Below are positions 1 through 5,462 of a stretch of DNA of 7,836 nucleotides, piece after piece; within the stretch, counting starts at the first letter, position 1, and the number at the start of each line of letters is the position of its first letter. Made by a program: the position numbers and the translations under genes. The stretch comes from Burkholderiales bacterium (GTDB lineage Bacteria > Pseudomonadota > Gammaproteobacteria > Burkholderiales > Burkholderiaceae). The notes under the pieces were generated by a model. That model was not told the origin of the DNA. It saw only the letters and a list, made by a program, of their open reading frames with translations, and ran no database searches. The stretch is taken from assembly GCA_903643055.1 (NCBI GenBank), contig CAHJWV010000158.1, positions 1 to 7,836 on the forward strand, given 5' to 3'.

Positions 1-89
1 TGCGTCGTTTGCGTTTGAGCCGTTGCCGCAGCGCCGAAAAGCGCCAGCGCCAACAGTGCCCGGCGGGGCCAATGGGAGATTGAAATCAT
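1..89 (-). CDS. surA: SurA periplasmic chaperone / peptidyl-prolyl isomerase, N-terminal signal peptide only (cut by window edge)
   Basis: Only the first 29 codons are present. They encode a clear Sec signal peptide: Arg-Arg at residues 9-10, a hydrophobic core LLALALFGAA, and a probable cleavage after ATA at about residue 24, followed by a Q/T-rich mature start. The ATG at 89-87 lies 8 bp after the lptD stop, and GAAGA at 99-95, overlapping that stop codon, can serve as ribosome binding site with 5-nt spacing, so translation is probably coupled to lptD. The name comes from context: surA directly follows lptD in most beta- and gammaproteobacteria, and SurA folds outer-membrane proteins including LptD in the periplasm. 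No parvulin or chaperone domain is visible in this fragment, so the identity is inferred from position plus the signal peptide. Confidence 0.72.
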   Translation of the reverse strand, partial: MISISHWPRRALLALALFGAAATAQTQTT

Positions 90-97
90 GGGGGTCT

Positions 98-2392
98 TCA
101 CGGAGCGATGGGCGCCGCGCGATCATCACGCAGCTGGCGGTAGCCGGGGATATTGTCCTTCAAGACCTGCAGGGGGTTGGTACCCAGCCGAGACAGGCCG
201 ACGAACTCGATTTCGAAGCCCAACTGGGTGTTGGCCTCTTGCGGGCTGGTGGAGAAACGCTTGGCGACCACACGGGCGTTCCAGCAACCGGCGTCGTATT
301 CGAAACCAGCCACGGCATCGACGATCCGGCTGTCGCCCATGCTGTATTTGACATAGCCCACGCTGTACCACGAGCCGCTGCAACTGCCGCCCGTCGCCGA
401 GGCGCTGCGCGCTTCTTTCGGCCGGCCATAGATCGGCCATTGCCAGCCCACTTCGACCTGCTCGCTGTCACCGCGCTTCAGGCGGTAGCCGACGTTGACG
501 GTGCGGTAGGGCCCTGGTGAGTAACGAACGCCGAAGAGCGAACGCACCGCGGCGTGCAGGTCCGGGCTGTATTGCAGGCCGCCATTGAGCGTCCATTTCG
601 GGATCAGGTTGGTCGAGCCCAGCAGCAACAGGTCGGAGACCCGATTGGTGATCGGCGTGCCGTCAGGCGTGATTTGCTGATCGGCGCGCAAGAAGCGCTG
701 GGCAATGCCGAGCTTCATGGCTTCGGCGCCGGTCTGCTCATCCAGGATGCGCGTCGTGACGCCGGCCGTCACCTGATAGGCATCCGACACCCGATCCACG
801 CCGGTGAACGAGTTCTCGGTGTAGATCGAATCGAAATTGAAGTCCTTGCCCGCCGAGTCGAACTGCGGAACGCCGCTCTGATCGCGGTAAGGCGTGCGCA
901 CGAAGAGCAGGCGCGGCTCCAGCGTCTGGCGCGCGGCCTGGCCGAACCACTTCGTGTCGCGCTCAAGCACCCAGGCGCTGTCAAGGCTGAAGGTCGGGAT
1001 CGTGCGGCCGAACTGGCTGCGCCCTGCGTACTGACCTTGCGTGACGGGCTGATCAAGCGAATAGGCCGCGGCGTTCACCGACAGCTTGGGCACGAGCGTC
1101 CAGCCGGGCGTCACGTAAGGCAAGCTCAGCGCACCAATGGAGTGGATGCGCGTGCCGGTCAGGCGGTTCGGCTCGATGTTGCCGGTCGGGTTCGTGAAGC
1201 GATTGAATTCATTCTCCAGCGACAGCTCCAAGCCACCCAACAGCTTCTCGGTGCCACGAACGCCGATCTGCGGCAAGCGGTCATACGGCGACTGTCGGAT
1301 CAGGCTTTCGGCATCGGTGTTCTGCAGCACCTGCCAGCGTTGCACGCGGGCATAGGTCGTCCAGTTGCCGAAGCTCTTGGTGCCGGCGACGTCGGAGCCC
1401 AGCAAGCGTGGTGTCAGGCTCGGGTAGTCACGCGAGAAGTCTTTCCAATAGTCGTCGTCCGAGACCCGTGCCAGGCGCACTTTGTAGAACCCATCGCCAA
1501 AGGCCGTGCCTTCGTGTTTCAGGTTGAGCGCGCCGCGACTCTCGCCGGTCACGCTGTCATAGGCCAAGACATTGAGCTTGGCGACACCTTCGTAGTTCGG
1601 CTCCAGGTAGCGGAACTCGCTGCCGAGCCCAACGCCGCGCCGCGTGATCACCGTCGGTGTCAGCGTCGCATCGCGGTTAGGCGCGATGTTCCAGTAATAA
1701 GGCACCGCCAGCTGGAAGCCGTTCTTGTTATCGATGCTGGTGGTCGGTGGCAGCCAACCCGACTTGCGGTCGTCGGTCAACGGAAAGCTCAGCGTCGGCG
1801 CCGCGAGGATCGGCACGCCATAAAAGCGCAGCACCGCACCTTTCGCAATGCCTTCGTTGTGTTCGAAGTCGAGCTTCACGCTGTCGGTCGACAGCAGCCA
1901 AGCCGGGTCGCTCGAACCATCCATCGGGCAACTGGTGTAGTTCGCCCCGGTCGCAACCAGGTTCTGCTCGCCGAGAAAGTCCATGCGCGCGGCGGTGCCG
2001 CCGGCATTCGTCTTCGAAAAGAAGTAGGTCGGGTTGATGAAGTAACCCTCGAACCGCTGCACCTGAAGCTGCAGCTCCGGCCCGCTGTAGCGGTTGCCAT
2101 CGCGCAAGATCTTCACGTTGCCCTTGGCGCGAGCGATGTCGCCGGTCTGGTCATAGCTCAGCCGATCGGCGCGGATCTCCGTGCCGTCCTGGCGAAACTG
2201 GGCGTTGCCTTCGGCAATGACGTCCATGTCGGGCCGCGCACTGATCGAATCGGCTTCGATCGATGCCGGTGTCGCGGGCTTGGCCGGCACCGCCGCTTGC
2301 GCCCAGGCCGACGGCGGCGCGCACGCAGCCATGCAGCTGGCCGCCAGGCAACGAAGGACGAACGGGCAATGGGGATGAAAAAGACTCAGCAA
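98..2392 (-). CDS. lptD: LPS-assembly protein LptD (outer-membrane LPS translocon beta-barrel)
   Basis: LptD, with LptE, inserts lipopolysaccharide into the outer leaflet of the outer membrane. The 764-residue product is of normal family length. Visible parts: signal peptide to about residue 31 (cleavage after AWA); an OstA/LptA-like jellyroll from about 44 to 200 (IEAD at 45, EGNAQFRQDG at 61, GNVKI at 91); then the LptD barrel from about 205 on, with family landmarks SGWLPP (211), PYYWNIAPN (231), LEPRLLFVRTPYRDQS (491), IYTENSFTGVDRVSDAYQVT (523), and the conserved C-terminus LSRLGTNPLQVLKDNIPGYR (733). Mature-region cysteines are 155 (in YTSC), 671 and 703 (in YDAGCW). E. coli has a Cys-Cys pair at the position of 703, and a Cys near its mature N-terminus that is missing here. 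The start is uncertain: the signal peptide is reached only from a TTG at 2392, with no clear Shine-Dalgarno; the next in-frame ATG is at 2332 (residue 21) and would leave a short signal peptide. First gene of the lptD-surA unit and divergent from amgK. Confidence 0.96.
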   Translation of the reverse strand: MLSLFHPHCPFVLRCLAASCMAACAPPSAWAQAAVPAKPATPASIEADSISARPDMDVIAEGNAQFRQDGTEIRADRLSYDQTGDIARAKGNVKILRDGNRYSGPELQLQVQRFEGYFINPTYFFSKTNAGGTAARMDFLGEQNLVATGANYTSCPMDGSSDPAWLLSTDSVKLDFEHNEGIAKGAVLRFYGVPILAAPTLSFPLTDDRKSGWLPPTTSIDNKNGFQLAVPYYWNIAPNRDATLTPTVITRRGVGLGSEFRYLEPNYEGVAKLNVLAYDSVTGESRGALNLKHEGTAFGDGFYKVRLARVSDDDYWKDFSRDYPSLTPRLLGSDVAGTKSFGNWTTYARVQRWQVLQNTDAESLIRQSPYDRLPQIGVRGTEKLLGGLELSLENEFNRFTNPTGNIEPNRLTGTRIHSIGALSLPYVTPGWTLVPKLSVNAAAYSLDQPVTQGQYAGRSQFGRTIPTFSLDSAWVLERDTKWFGQAARQTLEPRLLFVRTPYRDQSGVPQFDSAGKDFNFDSIYTENSFTGVDRVSDAYQVTAGVTTRILDEQTGAEAMKLGIAQRFLRADQQITPDGTPITNRVSDLLLLGSTNLIPKWTLNGGLQYSPDLHAAVRSLFGVRYSPGPYRTVNVGYRLKRGDSEQVEVGWQWPIYGRPKEARSASATGGSCSGSWYSVGYVKYSMGDSRIVDAVAGFEYDAGCWNARVVAKRFSTSPQEANTQLGFEIEFVGLSRLGTNPLQVLKDNIPGYRQLRDDRAAPIAP

Positions 2393-2581
2393 AACCGGGG
2401 CTTGGAGAGGCGGAGGATGGGCAGGCTGATCCTCGATCTGACGCGCGGGGCCGCCGCGAGCGGCAGGCTGCTGTCAAGAGAGAAGCCCAGCCCAGGGCGA
2501 TTTGTAGAATCGATGATTATCGACGAGGGCAGCGCCCTTCGCGTCCGAGTCACCCTGAAACACCCCACGCGGTCCACGCCC
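2393..2581. promoter_or_regulatory. Divergent promoter region between lptD and amgK
   Basis: This 189-bp gap must hold promoters for both genes. The most A/T-rich part is 2500-2524. It holds a plus-strand TAGAAT at 2505-2510 (5 of 6 matches to the sigma-70 -10 box) and a minus-strand GATAAT at 2521-2516 (also 5 of 6). No convincing -35 box is found at the right distance for either, so these are candidates only. A dyad TCGAT-GATT-ATCGA (2510-2523) sits between and over them, and a small hairpin AGGGC-AGC-GCCCT follows at 2526-2538, inside the probable amgK leader. A transcript from the TAGAAT box would begin near 2517, which favours the amgK ATG at 2582 over the in-frame ATG at 2513. No sigma-E type promoter was recognised for lptD. 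Confidence 0.35.
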
Positions 2582-3658
2582 ATGCCTGCAACGAATCCCT
2601 TGCCCACGCCCATCGCATGGGCCGACGCGGCCCGGCGCGACGCCTTCACGCAGTGGCTGGATGGCATCGCTTCGCGTCACGGCCTGAAGGTCGATTCGCT
2701 GCGGCTGGCCAGCGCCGACGCAAGCTTCCGGCGCTATTTCCGCATCGACAGCCAGGCCGGCGACACCTTCATCGTGATGGACGCACCGCCGCCACAAGAA
2801 AACGTGCAGGCCTTTGTGAAGGTGGCCGAGTTGCTCAAGCAGGCCGGCCTGAATGCGCCGAAGGTGATCGCGCAAGACATCGAACATGGCTTTCTGCTGA
2901 TCACCGACCTGGGCACCGAGCTCTATCTGCCGGCGCTGCAAAAAGCGCAGGCCGAAGGCAACAGCCGCGGCTTCGATCCGCTGATGCGAGACGCCATCAC
3001 GGCGCTGGTTCAATGGCAAAGCCGCACCGATGCCCAGTTGCTGCCCGCGTATGACGAGCCGTTCCTGCGGCGTGAACTCGCGCTCTTTCCCGAATGGTGT
3101 GTGGCGCGCGAATACGGCGTGACCTGGCGTGCCGATCAACATGCGCAATGGCAAGCCGTGTGCGATGCGCTGGTGCGCAGCGCGCTGGCCCAGCCTACGG
3201 TGGCAATGCACCGCGACTACATGCCGCGCAATCTGATGATCTGCCCGGCCGCCGCTGGCAACCCCGGCATTCTCGATTTCCAGGATGCGGTGCGGGGGCC
3301 GGTCAGCTACGACATCGCGTCTTTGCTGCGCGATGCCTTCATTTCGTGGGATGAAGAGCAGGAGATCGACTGGGCGATCCGCTATTGGCAGCAAGCCCGC
3401 AAGGCCTCACTGCCGCTGCCGCAAGACTTCGGCGAGTTCTGGAGGCACATCGAGTGGATGGGCCTGCAGCGGCACCTGAAGATCCTCGGCCTCTTCTGCC
3501 GCATCAAGCACCGCGACGGCAAGCCGCATTACGTGAGCGACCTGCCGCGCTTTTTCAACTACGCCCACAAGGTGGCGGTGCGCTACAACGGCCTTGGCCC
3601 GCTGGCCCGCCTGCTGGAACCGTTGATGGGCGCGACACGGCAGAACGTTTACTTCTGA
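2582..3658 (+). CDS. amgK: AmgK-type N-acetylmuramate/N-acetylglucosamine kinase (aminoglycoside phosphotransferase fold, COG3178)
   Basis: The family phosphorylates the anomeric position of MurNAc (and GlcNAc) in the cytoplasm. With MurU it returns cell-wall sugars to UDP-MurNAc, bypassing de novo synthesis and fosfomycin inhibition. The 358-residue product has the APH/choline-kinase fold: an N-lobe with SADASFRRYFRI (44-55) and an IVMDAPPPQE stretch (64-73) typical of COG3178, a hinge near ITDLG (107-111), the catalytic loop HRDYMPRN with H210, D212 and N217, and the metal-binding LDFQDAVRGP with D232 (DFG equivalent). C-terminal helices carry LQRHLKILGLFCR (295-307). There is no signal peptide. 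The ATG at 2582 is chosen because homologues begin shortly before the ADAARRDAF region; no good ribosome binding site precedes it, and an in-frame ATG at 2513 is an alternative. Location divergent from lptD matches pseudomonads and many Burkholderiales, but murU does not follow; a convergent LysR gene does. Confidence 0.9.
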   Translation: MPATNPLPTPIAWADAARRDAFTQWLDGIASRHGLKVDSLRLASADASFRRYFRIDSQAGDTFIVMDAPPPQENVQAFVKVAELLKQAGLNAPKVIAQDIEHGFLLITDLGTELYLPALQKAQAEGNSRGFDPLMRDAITALVQWQSRTDAQLLPAYDEPFLRRELALFPEWCVAREYGVTWRADQHAQWQAVCDALVRSALAQPTVAMHRDYMPRNLMICPAAAGNPGILDFQDAVRGPVSYDIASLLRDAFISWDEEQEIDWAIRYWQQARKASLPLPQDFGEFWRHIEWMGLQRHLKILGLFCRIKHRDGKPHYVSDLPRFFNYAHKVAVRYNGLGPLARLLEPLMGATRQNVYF

Positions 3659-3666
3659 ATTCGCCT

Positions 3667-3708
3667 CTGAGCCGAAGCGGCCTTAAGGCCGCGTGCGGCA
3701 CGGCTCAG
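3667..3708. terminator. Nested inverted repeat between convergent genes, probable bidirectional terminator
   Basis: Two perfect inverted repeats are nested. The outer arms are CTGAGCCG (3667-3674) and CGGCTCAG (3701-3708), 8 bp. The inner element is the 16-nt palindrome GCGGCCTTAAGGCCGC (3677-3692), which can fold as a 6-bp stem with a TTAA loop. It lies 8 bp after the amgK stop and overlaps the stop codon of the convergent LysR gene, the expected place for a shared terminator. There is no T-run on either side, so it is not a textbook intrinsic terminator. It could instead stabilise mRNA 3' ends or block read-through together with Rho. Confidence 0.55.
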
Positions 3709-4703
3709 GTCGACTGCGGCTCCAGCACCGCCTCACTGGCCGGCACCATGCTGCATGGCGTCGAACAGCCCGCGGCCTGCAGCCACGGGTCGCGCTCCAG
3801 GCCGCCGAACACCTGCACGAGGTAATCCATGAAAGCGCGGGTGCGCGCCGGCACATATTTGCGCGTCGGCATCGCTGCATACACCCGCAAGGTCAGCACG
3901 CGCCATTCCGGTAGCACGCGCTCCAGCGCCTGCTCGGTCAACGCGTCTTCGACCACATAAGACGGCAAGCCGACCACGCCCATGCCCGCCAGCGCGGCGG
4001 CATACATCGTGTCGCTGTGGATGGTGCTGAGCCCCTGGCGCGCGACGTTGACGGTGAACGACTCGCCCACCGACGACCCGCCGCCCGCGGCGCCCCGATA
4101 AAACGGGATCTCCCGCGCCACCGTCGGAAACATCAACTCATGCTGCGCCAACTCGCTCGGGTGCTCGATGCGGCCTCGGCAATCGAGATACTCCGGCGAT
4201 GCGCAGGTGATCACCTCGGAACAGGCCAGCAGCCGCGCGACGAAATCGCCGTCCAGCGCCTGGCGGCCCATTTGGATGATGCTGATGTCGAAGTTCTCAT
4301 CGATGGTTTCCACCGGCCCCGGCGCAGACAACTCGATCGTCACGCGCGGATAAAGCGCGCGGAATTTCGGCAGGTGCTTGGCGATCTGGTGCACGGCAAA
4401 TGCTGGCGGTACCAGCACGCGCAAGTGGCCTCGCGGCTCGGAAGTCGCCGCACTGGCCAGCGCCTCGGCCTCTTCGATCTCGGTGAGGATTTGCTGCACC
4501 CGCTCCAGATACAGCTCACCGGTGTCAGTTAGCGCCAGGCGCCGAGTCGTCCGGTTGATGAGTCGCGCGCCCAAGTGCTCTTCCAGATCGGCCACCAAAC
4601 GCGTGACGACCGCCGGCGACAGGTTCAGCGAACGCGCCGCACCGGCAAAGCTGCCTTCTTCGATGACTCGGGAGAACACCCGCATGGAATGCAATCTGTC
4701 CAT
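3705..4703 (-). CDS. LysR-family transcriptional regulator
   Basis: The 332-residue product is a typical LysR-type DNA-binding regulator. An N-terminal winged helix-turn-helix covers residues 1-60 (MDRLHSMRVF, then GSFAGAARSLNLSPAVVTR at 17-35 and LINRTTRRLALT at 48-59), followed by a linker helix (62-88) and a two-lobed effector domain from about 92 to 300 (HLRVLVPPAF at 93, the GMGVVGLPSYVVEDAL stretch at 240-255). The inducer is unknown. A tail of about 25 residues with two cysteines (313, 317) extends past the usual end. The ATG at 4703 is chosen over the TTG just before it because AAGGG at 4715-4711 sits 7 nt upstream. It is divergent from the DUF4148 gene, the classic LysR arrangement for controlling a neighbour and itself; that target is inferred. 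It belongs to the broad group whose N-terminus begins MDRL.MRVF, but I cannot assign a named orthologue. Confidence 0.93.
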   Translation of the reverse strand: MDRLHSMRVFSRVIEEGSFAGAARSLNLSPAVVTRLVADLEEHLGARLINRTTRRLALTDTGELYLERVQQILTEIEEAEALASAATSEPRGHLRVLVPPAFAVHQIAKHLPKFRALYPRVTIELSAPGPVETIDENFDISIIQMGRQALDGDFVARLLACSEVITCASPEYLDCRGRIEHPSELAQHELMFPTVAREIPFYRGAAGGGSSVGESFTVNVARQGLSTIHSDTMYAAALAGMGVVGLPSYVVEDALTEQALERVLPEWRVLTLRVYAAMPTRKYVPARTRAFMDYLVQVFGGLERDPWLQAAGCSTPCSMVPASEAVLEPQST

Positions 4704-4717
4704 CAACTCACCCTTTA

Positions 4718-4735
4718 TTGTTTCTATTTAAACAA
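4718..4735. promoter_or_regulatory. Inverted repeat TTGTTT-N6-AAACAA, candidate LysR operator
   Basis: A perfect 6-bp inverted repeat with a 6-bp spacer (CTATTT) begins 14 bp upstream of the regulator's ATG. LysR-type proteins normally bind interrupted dyads, often with a T-N11-A core; a T-N11-A can be drawn here (4722 to 4734) but is off the dyad centre. The position, close to the regulator's own start and ribosome binding site, suits autorepression. Assignment rests on symmetry and location only. Confidence 0.4.
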
Positions 4736-4742
4736 CACCCAA

Positions 4743-4826
4743 TTGAATCACATGGCATTTATTGATTCAAGCGCAAGCCATAAAGTCCAGCCCATCGACG
4801 AACCCGGTGTTAACCCTATGATTCAA
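4743..4826. repeat. Three copies of TTGAATCA/TGATTCAA between the LysR and DUF4148 genes
   Basis: TTGAATCA at 4743-4750 faces TGATTCAA at 4763-4770, an 8-bp perfect inverted repeat with a 12-bp spacer. A third copy, TGATTCAA, lies at 4819-4826, overlapping a possible -10 box (TATGAT, 4817-4822). Three copies of an 8-mer within 84 bp in a GC-rich genome are unlikely to be chance. The layout, a paired distal site plus a single site over the promoter, resembles the recognition and activation sites of LysR regulators. The protein that binds them is inferred, not shown. Confidence 0.45.
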
Positions 4827-4892
4827 AGGCTCGCCGAGATCGGCCAGAAGCTCGATGGGCCTCCGACCGACTCGTTCAATCATTTGCCGTGA
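4752..4892 (+). CDS. Doubtful 46-residue small open reading frame upstream of the DUF4148 gene
   Basis: An ATG at 4752 opens a frame of 46 codons ending in TGA at 4890-4892, in the same frame as the DUF4148 gene and 12 bp before its ATG. The product (MAFIDSSASHKVQ... ending NHLP) is hydrophilic, with no signal peptide, membrane segment or recognised domain. Its stop touches the ribosome binding site of the next gene (GAAGGA, 4891-4896), which would allow coupled translation. Against it: no ribosome binding site before its ATG, common low-GC codons in its first half, and its start overlaps the inverted-repeat region and lies upstream of the best -10 box. It may be only intergenic DNA that is open by chance. 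Confidence 0.2.
   Translation: MAFIDSSASHKVQPIDEPGVNPMIQRLAEIGQKLDGPPTDSFNHLP
4795..4822 (+). promoter_or_regulatory. Possible sigma-70 promoter of the DUF4148 gene
   Basis: TATGAT at 4817-4822 matches the -10 consensus at 5 of 6 positions. TCGACG at 4795-4800 matches the -35 box TTGACA at 4 of 6, with a 16-bp spacer. Transcription would begin near 4829 and leave a leader of about 76 nt before the ATG at 4905. The -35 is weak, as expected for a promoter that needs an activator, and a TGATTCAA copy overlaps the -10 box. No better plus-strand promoter was seen in this gap. Confidence 0.3.
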
Positions 4893-4896
4893 AGGA
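4891..4896 (+). promoter_or_regulatory. Ribosome binding site GAAGGA of the DUF4148 gene
   Basis: GAAGGA lies 8 nt before the ATG at 4905 and is one of the better Shine-Dalgarno matches in the window. It fixes the start of the DUF4148 gene and overlaps the last two bases of the stop codon of the doubtful small frame. Confidence 0.7.
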
Positions 4897-4904
4897 AACC
4901 CATC

Positions 4905-5300
4905 ATGAAGATCCGTCAACTCGCCACCGCCCTTGTCATCGCCACCTTGAGCGCTGCGGTTCTCGCCGCTGGCGACGAAACGCCGCTCACCCGGACCGAG
5001 GTGAAATCAGAACTGGCACATGCACGCGCCGCCGGTGAACTGAGCAGCGACGTCAACATTCGTGACTATGTGACGCCGGTCAGCACCGCAGGTTCCGGCC
5101 TGACGCGTGCCGAGGTGCAAGCCGAGCTGGCCCGAGCCCGGGCTTCTGGCGAATACCCGCTGGCCCATAAATTCCACGATGTTGCGAACACCGCGGTCGC
5201 GGCCCCCCGCACGCGCCAAGAGGTGCGGGCAGAAGCGATCGCTGGAAGCCGCGAACGTCTGGCGCGGGTCAATTCCGACGCTGTCAACGGCAACCAGTGA
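4905..5300 (+). CDS. Small secreted DUF4148 family protein with three internal repeats
   Basis: The 131-residue product begins with a Sec signal peptide (MKIRQ, then a hydrophobic stretch to about residue 21, cleavage near VLA-AGD), so it is probably periplasmic or secreted. The mature part is small, polar and without membrane segments. It holds a repeated helical unit: LTRTEVKSELAHARAAGEL (28-46), LTRAEVQAELARARASGEY (66-84), and a divergent third copy from RTRQEVRAEA (102-111). The motif LTR.EV..EL..AR..GE is the hallmark of DUF4148, a family found mainly in Burkholderiales, often in several copies per genome. Its function is not known, and I do not propose one. It has a good ribosome binding site, is divergent from the LysR gene and is followed by a hairpin, so it is probably a single-gene transcript under LysR control. 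Confidence 0.88.
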   Translation: MKIRQLATALVIATLSAAVLAAGDETPLTRTEVKSELAHARAAGELSSDVNIRDYVTPVSTAGSGLTRAEVQAELARARASGEYPLAHKFHDVANTAVAAPRTRQEVRAEAIAGSRERLARVNSDAVNGNQ

Positions 5301-5319
5301 TGGTCTCGACCTGATGACC

Positions 5320-5345
5320 GAGCCTGCGGCCGGTTCAGCCGGCTC
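5320..5345 (+). terminator. GC-rich hairpin after the DUF4148 gene, possible terminator
   Basis: GAGCC (5320-5324) pairs with GGCTC (5341-5345), and inside it GGC (5328-5330) pairs with GCC (5338-5340), with a 3-nt bulge. A competing fold pairs GCCGG (5329-5333) with CCGGC (5339-5343). It begins 20 bp after the stop codon. No T-run follows, so termination by this hairpin alone is uncertain. The rest of the 162-bp gap to the ABC gene (5346-5462) shows no clear promoter; a GACAAT at 5391-5396 resembles a -10 box but has no -35 partner and sits in the loop of a small GCGGC/GCCGC hairpin. Confidence 0.35.
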
Positions 5346-5462
5346 GTGCTGAGCGCGCAGGCCAGGCGCCCCCTTCGAAGCGGATGCGGCGACAATGCCG
5401 CCCTTCCCTTCCTCCATCGCGGCGCACGCCACAAGCTTGCGCCGCCTTGCATTTGGCGCCCC

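Noticed and set aside
2510..2538. Riboswitch or attenuator in the lptD/amgK gap
   Set aside because: Only two short hairpins of 5 bp are visible, with no known riboswitch core and no leader peptide; kept as part of the promoter region only.
554..2581. Very long plus-strand open frame antisense to lptD, continuous with amgK (554-3658)
   Set aside because: Its translation is Arg/Ala/Val-rich with no domain, as expected for the complement of a high-GC gene, and lptD is certain on the other strand. Only the part from 2582 matches a known protein. The fusion is a reading-frame coincidence.
2474..3394. 306-residue minus-strand open frame antisense to amgK
   Set aside because: No domain is recognisable; kinase motifs on the plus strand (HRDYMPRN, LDFQD) prove the coding strand.
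3705..4703. Lateral transfer or insertion of the LysR gene between amgK and a lost murU
   Set aside because: No inverted terminal repeats, target duplication, integrase or change in codon use surround it; base composition matches the neighbours, so transfer is not supported by sequence.
5346..5462. Upstream GTG start (5346) for the ABC exporter
   Set aside because: The added 39 residues are Arg/Ala/Pro-rich and unlike the family's N-terminus, which begins at MFAFFEQRI; the extension would also start within the hairpin after the DUF4148 gene.
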